Below, in pieces: positions 56,851-64,000 of a stretch of DNA of 64,000 nucleotides; within the stretch, counting starts at the first letter, position 1, and the number at the start of each line of letters is the position of its first letter. The notes below the pieces were generated by a model. The model had not been told where the DNA came from. It saw nothing but the letters and a program-made list of their open reading frames with translations, and did not search any database. Source of the stretch: JL08 sp963765555 (GTDB lineage Bacteria > Pseudomonadota > Alphaproteobacteria > Rhodobacterales > Rhodobacteraceae); assembly GCA_963765555.1 (NCBI GenBank), contig CAVXWX010000003.1, positions 682,001-746,000 on the forward strand, given 5' to 3'. Made by a program: the position numbers and the translations under genes.

Positions 56851-58972
56851 GTGACGCAAGACGCAGAGATTTCAGACCTGACACAGGCCGAAGCGCAAGC
56901 CGAATTGGCACGGCTGTCAAAACTGCTGGCGGCGGCCAATCAGGCCTATCACGGCGCCGATGATCCCGAAATATCCGATGCAGAATATGATGCGCTGAAA
57001 CTGCGCAATGCCGCGCTCGAAGCCGCCTTTCCCGATCTGAAACGACCCGACAGCCCCTCTGACCAGATCGGCGCTGCGCCATCGGACGGGTTTGCCAAGG
57101 TCGCGCATGCTGTGCGCATGCTGTCATTGGGCAATGCGTTTGAAGATGCCGATATCGTGGATTTCGATACGCGGGTCCGCAAATATCTGGGCCTTGGCGA
57201 AACAGCGCCTCTGCCAATGACAGCCGAACCCAAGATCGACGGTCTGTCCCTGTCCCTGCGCTATGAACGGGGCAAACTGGTGCAAGCCGCAACACGGGGC
57301 GACGGCGCGGTGGGCGAAAACGTGACCGAAAACGCCCGCACCATTTCCGACATCCCCGAAACGCTGGACAACGCGCCCGATATTCTTGAGGTGCGCGGCG
57401 AAGTCTATATGTCGCATGCCGATTTCAGCGCGCTGAATGCGCGGCAGGCCGACAGCGGCGGCAAACAGTTTGCCAATCCGCGCAATGCCGCTGCCGGTTC
57501 CCTGCGCCAACTGGATGCGCGCATCACCCGTGCCCGTCCGTTGCGGTTTTTTGCCTATGCCTGGGGGCAAGTCTCCGATCCTCTGGGTCAAACCCAGATG
57601 GAAGCGCTGGAAAAGCTGGCCAGCCTTGGCTTTGTCACCAACCCGTTGACGCAATTGTGCGACGGGCCGGACGCGATGATGGATCATTACCGCGATATCG
57701 AACGCCAGCGCGCGACACTGGGCTATGACATTGACGGTGTGGTCTACAAGGTCAACGATCTGGGCCTGCAGGCCCGCCTTGGGTTCCGTTCCACCACGCC
57801 ACGCTGGGCCATCGCGCATAAATTCCCGGCCGAATTGGCGTGGACCCGGCTGGAAGCAATCGACATTCAGGTCGGGCGCACCGGCGCGCTCAGCCCGGTG
57901 GCGCGACTGGCCCCTGTGACAGTGGGCGGTGTCGTGGTGTCAAACGCGACCCTGCACAACGAAGATTACATCGCCGGGCGCGATGCCAAGGGCGCACCGA
58001 TCCGCGAAGGCAAGGACATCCGCATTGGCGACTGGGTACAGGTGTACCGCGCGGGTGATGTGATCCCCAAAATCGCCGATGTCGATCTGGAAAAGCGCCC
58101 CGAAGACGCCCAACCTTACACGTTTCCCACCGCATGCCCCGAATGCGGCAGTGCCGCGATCCGCGAAGAAGGCGATGCGGTGCGTCGCTGCACCGGCGGG
58201 ATGATCTGCCCCGCGCAGGCTGTTGAAAAGCTGAAACATTTTGTATCGCGCGGGGCCTTTGACATCGAAGGTTTGGGGGCCAAGCAGGTCGAACAGTTTT
58301 ACCGTGATGGCTGGATCAGCGAACCGGCGGATATTTTCACGCTGAAAGACCGCTATGGAAGCGGCATGCAGCAATTGAAAAACCGCGAAGGCTGGGGCGA
58401 AAAATCCGCCGATAACCTGTTTGAGGCCATCGAGGAAAAGCGCACGATCCCGCTGGGCCGGTTGCTGTTTGCTCTGGGTATCCGGCATATGGGCGAAGCG
58501 GCTTCAAATACGCTGGCGCGCCAGTACGGGTCTTGGGATGCGCTGGTGTCCGCGCTGGATGCAGCACACAGCTGCGAAGGGCCCGCATGGGACGATCTGA
58601 TCGCAATTGACGGAATTGGCCGCGTGATGGCGACCTCGCTGGTCACGGCCTTTGCCCAGGACGCGTGAACGCGCCTCGATCAACCGGTTGGCCGCCCACC
58701 TGAGAGTGGAGGACGCCGCCCGCCCCGACACAGACGGCAGCCCCGTGGCCGGTAAAACCGTGGTGTTCACCGGCACGCTTGAAAAAATGACCCGCGCCGA
58801 GGCCAAGGCCCGCGCCGAGGCATTGGGCGCCAAGGTTTCGGGGTCTGTCAGCGCCAAGACCGATCTGCTGGTCGCGGGGCCCGGGGCCGGATCAAAGGCG
58901 CAAAAAGCCGCAGATCTGGGCATCGAAACCATCGACGAAGACGGGTGGATCGCCCTGATCAACGGCGCATGA
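56851..58972 (+). CDS. ligA: NAD-dependent DNA ligase (frameshifted)
   Basis: About 706 residues. Seals nicks in replication and repair. GTG start with GGAGG seven bases upstream. AEPKIDGLSLSLRYE has the adenylated K128 in K-x-D-G; GEVYM and NPRNAAAGSLRQLD are nucleotidyltransferase motifs; CPECGS to CTGGMICPAQ is the four-Cys zinc finger; HhH repeats follow (AFDIEGLGAKQVEQF) and a BRCT domain (GKTVVFTGTLEKMTRAEAKA) at the end. The frame breaks near 58656: CCAGGACGCG to CCAGACGCG gives AQTRERASINRLAAH. Stop overlaps recG as ATGA. Confidence 0.92.
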
Positions 58973-61059
58973 GCGGGCGGCCCGAAATCCTTTTTCCGCT
59001 GTTTTCCGAACTGGAAACGCTGGACGGTATCGGCCCTAAAACCGCCCAGAACATGGATCATATGGGCGTGAAACGCCCCCGCGATCTGTTGTTTACCCTA
59101 CCTTATGCCGTGATCGACCGGAGGCGGCGTGACACGATCAAGGGCGTCGATCTGCCCAAGACGCTGACGGTGGCCGTAACCATCGGTCCGCACCGCAAAC
59201 CGGCGAACCGGTCGGGGGCCTACCGCGTTCATGTGGAAGACGCGCAAACATCGTTTCAACTGGTCTATTTCCATGCGCGCGGGGATTATTTGCAAAAACT
59301 GCTGCCCACCGGCGCGCGCCGCGTGGTGTCGGGCAAGGTTGAACTGTTCGATGGCATCGCACAGATGGTTCACCCCGATCATATCGTGGACGCGGCCGAC
59401 GAAGCCGAGATTCCAGCACACGAACCGGTGTATCCGCTGACCGCCGGTGTGACACAAAAAACCCTGTTCAAGGCAACGCGCGCCACGCTGGCCCGCGCCC
59501 CCGATCTGGTTGAATGGATCGATCCGGCGCTGAAAGCGCGGGAAAACTGGCCCGATTGGCACGCGGCCATCACCAAGGCACATAACCCCGAACGCCTGGA
59601 CGATCTGAGCCCGTCTGATCCGGCACGCGCGCGTCTGGCCTATGACGAATTTTTTGCCCATCAGGTCACGCTTGCGCTGGCCCGTGCGCGCGAACGCAAG
59701 ACCAAGGGGCGCGTCAGTGTGGGCACCGGCACGCTGCAAACTTCGGTCCTGAAGACGTTGCCCTATAAACCGACGGGCGCACAAACCCGCGCGGTGCGTG
59801 ATATTGCCGAAGATATGGCGACCCCGCTGCGGATGAACCGGTTGCTGCAGGGCGATGTCGGGTCGGGCAAAACGCTGGTGGCGTTTCTGGCCCTGCTGAT
59901 CGCCGTCGAAGCCGGCGGGCAGGGCGTTATGATGGCCCCCACCGAAATTCTTGCGCGCCAGCATCTGGACGGATTGCGCCCGCTGGCCGAAAGCGCCGGT
60001 GTCGTGCTGGAAATCCTGACCGGGCGCGACAAGGGAAAAGAACGCATCGCCAAGCTGGCTGCGCTGAAACAGGGCAAGATCCAGATATTGGTGGGCACCC
60101 ATGCCGTGTTCCAGAAGGACGTGGAATTTGACGATCTGCGGTTGGCGATCGTGGATGAACAACACCGTTTCGGGGTGCGGCAACGGCTGGAACTTGGGCG
60201 CAAGGGAATGCTGGCCGATGTGTTGGTGATGACGGCCACACCGATTCCGCGCAGCCTGTCGCTGGCGCAATATGGCGATATGGATGTGTCGGTGCTGGAT
60301 GAAAAACCACCCGGACGCCAACCGATCAAAACCGCCCTGATCAGCACCGAACGCATGGATGAGGTGATTGCCCGCCTGCGCGCCGCCATTGCCGAAGGGC
60401 GTCAGTGCTACTGGGTCTGCCCGCTGGTGGACGAAAGCGAATTTGTCGATTTGACGGCGGCCGAAGAACGGTTCAAACGTCTGCGCGCGGTTCTGGGCGA
60501 TGACGTGGTCGGGTTGGTCCACGGGCAGATGCCTAGTGCCGACAAGGACGCCGCGATGGCGCGGTTTCAGGCGGGTCAGACCAAGGTTCTGGTGGCCACG
60601 ACGGTGATCGAAGTGGGAGTGAACGTGCCCAATGCGACGATCATGGTCATCGAACGCGCTGAAACCTTTGGTCTGGCACAGTTGCACCAGTTGCGCGGAC
60701 GGGTCGGGCGCGGGGATGCGGCATCGACCTGTTTGTTGATGTATCAGGCCCCGATGACAGACAGCGGGCGCAAACGGCTTGAGGTGCTGCGCGAAACCGA
60801 AGACGGGTTCCGCATCGCCGAAACCGATCTTGAAATGCGCGGGGCCGGCGATCTGATCGGAACGGCGCAAAGCGGGATGCCCAAATTTCGCATCGCGGAT
60901 ATGGAAACCCAAACCGCGCTGATGGCCGTGGCGCAAACCGATGCGCGCGCGCTTTTGGTCGCCGATCCCCGTCTGGATACAGAACGCGGGCGCGCCACCC
61001 GCACGTTGCTGTGGTTGATGGAACAGGATCAGGCTATTCGTTTGATATCAGTAGGTTAA
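58969..61059 (+). CDS. recG: ATP-dependent DNA helicase RecG
   Basis: 696 residues, intact. Branch-migration helicase that rewinds stalled replication forks and Holliday junctions. The N-terminal wedge domain (LETLDGIGPKTAQNM, OB fold about 55-150) precedes helicase motifs: LQGDVGSGKTLVA (I), MMAPTEILARQH (Ia), VDEQHRFGVRQR (II), VMTATPIPRSL (III), VCPLVDESEF (IV), VATTVIEVGVNVPNA (V) and QLRGRVGRG (VI). Coupled to ligA by the ATGA overlap. A LexA-box-preceded small gene follows. Confidence 0.95.
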   Translation: MSGRPEILFPLFSELETLDGIGPKTAQNMDHMGVKRPRDLLFTLPYAVIDRRRRDTIKGVDLPKTLTVAVTIGPHRKPANRSGAYRVHVEDAQTSFQLVYFHARGDYLQKLLPTGARRVVSGKVELFDGIAQMVHPDHIVDAADEAEIPAHEPVYPLTAGVTQKTLFKATRATLARAPDLVEWIDPALKARENWPDWHAAITKAHNPERLDDLSPSDPARARLAYDEFFAHQVTLALARARERKTKGRVSVGTGTLQTSVLKTLPYKPTGAQTRAVRDIAEDMATPLRMNRLLQGDVGSGKTLVAFLALLIAVEAGGQGVMMAPTEILARQHLDGLRPLAESAGVVLEILTGRDKGKERIAKLAALKQGKIQILVGTHAVFQKDVEFDDLRLAIVDEQHRFGVRQRLELGRKGMLADVLVMTATPIPRSLSLAQYGDMDVSVLDEKPPGRQPIKTALISTERMDEVIARLRAAIAEGRQCYWVCPLVDESEFVDLTAAEERFKRLRAVLGDDVVGLVHGQMPSADKDAAMARFQAGQTKVLVATTVIEVGVNVPNATIMVIERAETFGLAQLHQLRGRVGRGDAASTCLLMYQAPMTDSGRKRLEVLRETEDGFRIAETDLEMRGAGDLIGTAQSGMPKFRIADMETQTALMAVAQTDARALLVADPRLDTERGRATRTLLWLMEQDQAIRLISVG

Positions 61060-61098
61060 GGAAAAAATCCCACAGGAAATGCCAAAAAGTTCACGAAT

Positions 61099-61113
61099 GT
61101 TCTCATAAAGTTC
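61099..61113 (+). promoter_or_regulatory. LexA-type SOS box, forward
   Basis: GTTC-TCATAAA-GTTC fits the alphaproteobacterial LexA site GTTC-N7-GTTC exactly. An additional GTTC at 61089-61092 makes three direct half-sites. It lies 65 bases before the ATG of the small gene at 61178 and 40 bases after the recG stop. Confidence 0.7.
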
Positions 61114-61136
61114 TTTACAAGCCGTGAATTAAATGA

Positions 61137-61151
61137 GAACACTTAGAGAAC
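61137..61151 (-). promoter_or_regulatory. LexA-type SOS box, reverse
   Basis: GAAC-ACTTAGA-GAAC on the plus strand is the reverse complement of GTTC-N7-GTTC. Together with the forward box it makes a pair of oppositely oriented LexA-type sites 23 bases apart, between recG and the small gene. Confidence 0.7.
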
Positions 61152-61177
61152 AAATACAGATTTAAAGGGCTGATATC

Positions 61178-61300
61178 ATGTTCATCCAGATCAAAACCGT
61201 ACTTCTCCGCTCTCAGGACACACTTGTTCAGGATGCGTTGGGTGTTGCGGCATTGGCTGTGATGCTGGTTGTCGGCCTTCACATGCCTGTATTTGCGTGA
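61178..61300 (+). CDS. 40-residue membrane micropeptide, probably SOS-regulated
   Basis: MFIQIKTVLLRSQDTLVQDA followed by LGVAALAVMLVVGLHMPVFA. A basic, amphipathic N-terminus is followed by one transmembrane helix ending at the C-terminus. The ATG is preceded by AAAGGG with 8 bases spacing, and upstream lie two LexA-type boxes. Small SOS-induced membrane peptides are known in other bacteria as division inhibitors (SidA in Caulobacter) or toxins (TisB in E. coli); a similar role is possible but not shown. A terminator follows at 61437-61472. Existence is well supported by signals, function is inference. Confidence 0.62.
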   Translation: MFIQIKTVLLRSQDTLVQDALGVAALAVMLVVGLHMPVFA

Positions 61301-61436
61301 TTTTTTTCTGCCTCGTGCGTTTCGTGCCGGCCATCCTGCATCCTGTCCCAACTTTGATGCTGATTGACTGACACTGCCTGTCCCAAGTCCCGATCGGGAA
61401 GATGTCCGGGTCCCACGCGAAACACACAAACCTGCC

Positions 61437-61472
61437 GCCGCCGTTCCTTGAACGTGCGGCGGTTTTTTTTCA
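61437..61472 (+). terminator. Rho-independent terminator
   Basis: CCGCCG-C-CGTTC (61437-61448) pairs with GAACG-TG-CGGCGG (to 61464), with a small internal bulge, followed by eight T. It ends the plus-strand transcript from recG and the micropeptide gene, and faces the convergent NifU-like gene. Confidence 0.85.
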
Positions 61473-61489
61473 GGCTGTTGTGAAATCAA

Positions 61490-61942
61490 TCAGGCGCAAT
61501 GGGCCTGTTCGGCCTTGGTTACCGCCTCGACGCTGGCCTCAAGCGCCAGAAGGATAGAGGCATGGCGGTTCTTGTAATCGCGCGCAGGTTCCAGAACCGA
61601 AAGCCCGTCAAACGGGGCATCGGGCACGGGGCCACCGGATTTCAACATCGCGCTTAACTGGTCGCGTGCCGTTTCGATTTGCGCGCGGGTACATCCGATA
61701 ATCGCGCTGCCCACGACAGAGGCTGCGGCCTGACCCAGCGCGCACGCCTTCACATCCTGTCCGAAACCGGTCACGCGGCCATCCTGCACCCGCACATCAA
61801 CCGTAACAGTTGATCCGCACAGCGGCGCGCGCCGTTTCACGGTCGCATCCGGAGCATCCAGACGATCCAGATGCGGAATGTCTGCCGCAAGGGCCAGAAT
61901 GCGCCCGGAATACAGCTTGATCAGATCGGTGTTGCCGCTCAT
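61490..61942 (-). CDS. NifU/IscU-like iron-sulfur scaffold protein
   Basis: 150 residues. APLCGSTVTVDV (C42 region) and KACALGQAAASVVGSAI (second Cys) match the first two cluster-binding Cys of NifU_N/IscU-type scaffolds. In the third position, the ARDYKNRHASILLALEA block carries His where IscU/SufU have Cys; the only C-terminal Cys is in the final AHCA. It is therefore a divergent member that may bind or carry clusters differently. Intact; convergent with the terminator of the recG unit and divergent from hisI. Confidence 0.8.
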   Translation of the reverse strand: MSGNTDLIKLYSGRILALAADIPHLDRLDAPDATVKRRAPLCGSTVTVDVRVQDGRVTGFGQDVKACALGQAAASVVGSAIIGCTRAQIETARDQLSAMLKSGGPVPDAPFDGLSVLEPARDYKNRHASILLALEASVEAVTKAEQAHCA

Positions 61943-62010
61943 GTCTTTCCCTTTGTGGTGCTATTGCATACATAATCTTCACACGCGCAGATGCAAAAGG
62001 TTTTCCCGAC

Positions 62011-62382
62011 ATGCCATTCGATCCCGCCACACTGACCTATAACACAGCCGGTCTGATTCCCGCGATCGCGCAAGAGGAAACCACCGGCGAGGTGTTGATG
62101 ATGGCTTGGATGAATGCACAAGCCGTGCAGCGGACGCTGGACACCGGCCGCGTCACCTATTGGTCACGCTCGCGCAATGCGTTCTGGATCAAGGGCGAAA
62201 CCAGCGGACATGTGCAGGACCTCGTGGATATGCGCGTGGATTGCGACCGCGATTGCCTGCTGCTGATCATACGCCAGACCGGCCCGGCCTGTCACACCAA
62301 CCGGCGCAGTTGCTTTTACACATCTGTCGCGAATGAGGGTGAAACCGAACTGATGGCGCCGATGGGGCAAGGGCCGGATTAA
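62011..62382 (+). CDS. hisI: Phosphoribosyl-AMP cyclohydrolase
   Basis: 123 residues, intact. Opens the adenine ring of phosphoribosyl-AMP, third step of histidine synthesis. LMMAWMNAQAVQRTLDTGRVTYWSRSR, VDMRVDCDRDCLLLIIRQ and GPACHTNRRSCFY carry the metal-binding Asp and Cys residues. It lacks the HisE domain found fused in some bacteria. Its TAA overlaps the first bases of the intergenic repeat. Confidence 0.94.
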   Translation: MPFDPATLTYNTAGLIPAIAQEETTGEVLMMAWMNAQAVQRTLDTGRVTYWSRSRNAFWIKGETSGHVQDLVDMRVDCDRDCLLLIIRQTGPACHTNRRSCFYTSVANEGETELMAPMGQGPD

Positions 62383-62402
62383 GTATTTTTGAAAAGATGA
62401 AG
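62381..62402 (+). repeat. Intergenic repeat, copy at the hisI stop
   Basis: AAGTATTT, TT, then GAAAAGATGAAG, 20 of 22 bases identical to copy 1 and identical to the inverted arm at 23823-23844. It begins inside the hisI stop codon and ends ten bases before the convergent gluQ stop. Confidence 0.8.
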
Positions 62403-62412
62403 GGCGGTGTGG

Positions 62413-63256
62413 TTACAGCCCGACCCACGCGCGGATGTCCTGCGGGCGCGCGCCGTCAGCGCGATATTTGGAAATGGCGCGGGCATCATCACGTTTGGCA
62501 AGGCGCTTGCCGTCCTGATCACGGATCAGGCGATGATGGTGGTACACGGGTGTGGGCAAGCCCAACAGGGATTGCAGCACGACCTGAATAAATGTGGTTT
62601 CGAACAGATCCTCACCACGAATGACATGGGTCATGCCCTGATCCGCATCATCAACGACCGCGGACAAGACATAAGAAACCGTGCCGATATCCTTGCGACC
62701 GATCACAATATCACCGGTCTGTGCCGTCAGCTTGGCCGGATCTACGCCATGCATCCCTGCATATTTCGCACCGGTTTCCTGAAAGCCAAGGCGCGCGTCC
62801 TCAATGCTGTTCAGGGCGCGCGCAACATCAAGCCGGATCGCATCGGTTGGCTTGCGCGATGACATGGGGCGCGTGCGGCAGGTGCCGGGGTAGGCAACCA
62901 GGTGCCGGATCACCCTCTTGCGGGGCGGAAAGCGCGGCGCGAATATCAGCGCGCGAACACGAGCAGGGATAAAGCAACCCGCGTGCGTCCAGCGCATCCA
63001 GCGCCGCGTCATAGCGGGGCAAATTATCGGACTGGCGCAACACCGGTTTTTCCCAATCAAGGCCAAGCCAGGCCAGATCTTCGTAAATCAGTGCCTCCCA
63101 TTCGGGGCGGGCGCGGGCGGTATCGGTATCTTCGATACGCAACAGAAAACGGCCCTTGTGCGCGCGGGCCATATCATAGGCCAAAGCAGCCGAATACGCA
63201 TGCCCCAGATGCAGTGGCCCGGTTGGGCTTGGCGCAAATCGGGTGGTGAAAATCAC
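62413..63256 (-). CDS. gluQ: Glutamyl-Q tRNA(Asp) synthetase (frameshifted)
   Basis: About 280 residues. Truncated glutamyl-tRNA synthetase paralogue that attaches glutamate to queuosine of tRNA(Asp). RFAPSPTGPLHLGHAYSAA contains the HIGH motif and LAKRDDARAI the KMSKS equivalent; the zinc-region CSCSRADIR and YPGTC supply Cys ligands; the anticodon-binding domain is absent, as expected. A break near 62905 (one extra G on the coding strand) separates the halves; removing it gives GDPHLVAYPGTCR. GTG start at 63256 overlaps the upstream methyltransferase stop as GTGA. Confidence 0.88.
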
Positions 63257-63867
63257 GCTTTTTCAATCACGTAAACGTTTGCGTTCATCTTGATGCCGGG
63301 CAAGTGCGGGCCGTATTCCTTGAACAGAAGATGCGCGGCACCGCAATCGATCCATTCGCACAGCTTTGCCTCGAACACCCGATCCGACAGCGCATGATCA
63401 TTCAGGGACAGCACGAAAAAACCACCCGGCCCCAAGGCGTGCATGATATCATCAACCGACGAAGCAGGGGCCGCGCTTGCGCCGATGGCACCAATGGCTG
63501 CAATGGCGCCATATTGGCCCGGGGCTGCGGGCAACTTGTCTGCTGCGTTGATTTTGGTCAGCGTGCGATAGATGTTCTTGTCCTCGGCCTTGGCCAACAT
63601 GTCCGCCGAAACATCCACACCGTCGATTGTTTCGAACCCGACCAGCCTGAGCGCCAGCCCCGACAGGCCCGTTCCGCAGCCGAAATCCAGAACAGGGGTC
63701 GCTTTGTCCCGCACATATTGCGCAAGGGCGGCGGCACATCGCCCCGGCGTGGCATAGCCGTTTTCGCCTATTTCAGATTCGTAGGTTGCGGCCCAGTCAT
63801 CATAAAGCTGGCGCACACCTTCAGGTGCACGGGTGCCGTAAGCCTTGCTTAAAAATCCATCTGTCAT
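63253..63867 (-). CDS. Class I SAM-dependent methyltransferase
   Basis: 204 residues, intact. VLDFGCGTGLSGLAL is SAM motif I, IDGVDVSADMLAKAE motif II, and GPGGFFVLSLND motif IV/V. It resembles UbiE/TPMT-type small methyltransferases. The N-terminal LYDDWAATYESEIGENGYATP is typical of predicted TPR-linked methyltransferases. Substrate unknown. It overlaps gluQ, forming a two-gene operon, but the functional link is unclear. Confidence 0.85.
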   Translation of the reverse strand: MTDGFLSKAYGTRAPEGVRQLYDDWAATYESEIGENGYATPGRCAAALAQYVRDKATPVLDFGCGTGLSGLALRLVGFETIDGVDVSADMLAKAEDKNIYRTLTKINAADKLPAAPGQYGAIAAIGAIGASAAPASSVDDIMHALGPGGFFVLSLNDHALSDRVFEAKLCEWIDCGAAHLLFKEYGPHLPGIKMNANVYVIEKA

Positions 63868-63889
63868 GATGCAATGCTAGGGCAAAAGA

Positions 63890-64000
63890 TCAGGCGGCGT
63901 CCAGCACAGCGCTTTGCAGCCAATCGCGAAAGTCGTCTTTTGCGCGATCTGTATAGGCCTGATACCGGTCCTTGCGGCCGCGACGCCCCGATTTCAACCC
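63890..64000 (-). CDS. Partial gene, C-terminal 36 residues
   Basis: Minus-strand frame running off the window end and stopping at 63890-63892. The tail is GLKSGRRGRKDRYQAYTDRA, then KDDFRDWLQSAVLDAA. Rich in basic residues followed by an acidic-hydrophobic end. Too short to name. The upstream part lies beyond the window. Confidence 0.45.
   Translation of the reverse strand, partial: GLKSGRRGRKDRYQAYTDRAKDDFRDWLQSAVLDAA

Noticed and set aside
61115..61489. A 124-residue minus-strand frame overlapping the micropeptide
   Set aside because: It reads the terminator and LexA boxes as protein and has no recognisable content; the plus-strand small gene has better signals.
1..64000. CRISPR array or prophage
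   Set aside because: No regularly spaced repeats, Cas-like, terminase or capsid genes are seen on either strand.

Overview
The window is G+C-rich bacterial chromosome with the gene content and order of a marine Roseobacter-type alphaproteobacterium (Rhodobacterales). Supporting signs are the sciP (DUF1153) and ctrA pair, the pyrH-frr-uppS-cdsA-dxr-rseP-bamA-skp-fabZ-lpxA-lpxI-lpxB run, TRAP transporter genes, paired FAD/GcvT dimethylglycine-dehydrogenase-type enzymes, an RTX/Hint protein, and alphaproteobacterial-type LexA boxes (GTTC-N7-GTTC). The exact genus cannot be told from this sequence.

Layout. 0-4.4 kb: dsbB and a YqaA/DedA membrane protein (minus), then a TRAP transporter operon dctP-dctQ-dctM (plus). 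4.5-13.8 kb: a tRNA-Leu(CAA) followed by an accessory cluster of surface-sugar-type enzymes: ATP-grasp-like, two related GT2 glycosyltransferases, FkbM methyltransferase, sulfotransferase-like, GT-B-like, hydrolase-like, and an HxRRGD glycosyltransferase with a TPR-like tail. 13.8-16.5 kb: a long leader and a LamG-RTX-Hint protein. 16.5-25.2 kb: MobA-like NTP transferase, two dimethylglycine-dehydrogenase-like enzymes around a DUF2254 membrane protein, and a CorC/HlyC protein. 25.3-31.8 kb: xerD, a secreted solenoid protein, a 49-residue membrane peptide, aroK-aroB, ssb, a lytic transglycosylase and a small membrane protein. 31.8-41 kb: an AraC regulator and a peptide/nickel-type ABC transporter with two Tat-signal binding proteins, two permeases and what appears to be one fused double ATPase. 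41-54 kb: miaA, then the long translation, isoprenoid, phospholipid, outer-membrane and lipid A block. 54-64 kb: mnmA, sciP, ctrA, ligA, recG, a LexA-box-preceded micropeptide gene, a NifU/IscU-like scaffold, hisI, gluQ, a methyltransferase and a partial gene.

Many core genes (dsbB, dctP, xerD, aroB, bamA, mnmA, ctrA, ligA, gluQ and nearly the whole ABC transporter) are broken by single-base frameshifts. Most can be repaired by changing one homopolymer run by one base, usually removing one G or C. These are best read as sequencing or assembly errors; such genes are given below as single full-length CDS with the break positions stated.

The most interesting unexplained items are: (i) a 40-residue membrane micropeptide after recG preceded by two oppositely oriented LexA-type boxes, (ii) a 22-base intergenic repeat found at three gene ends, once as an inverted pair, (iii) the tRNA-Leu-adjacent glycan-type cluster with several unassigned enzymes, and (iv) a 41-residue membrane peptide in the rseP-bamA gap.
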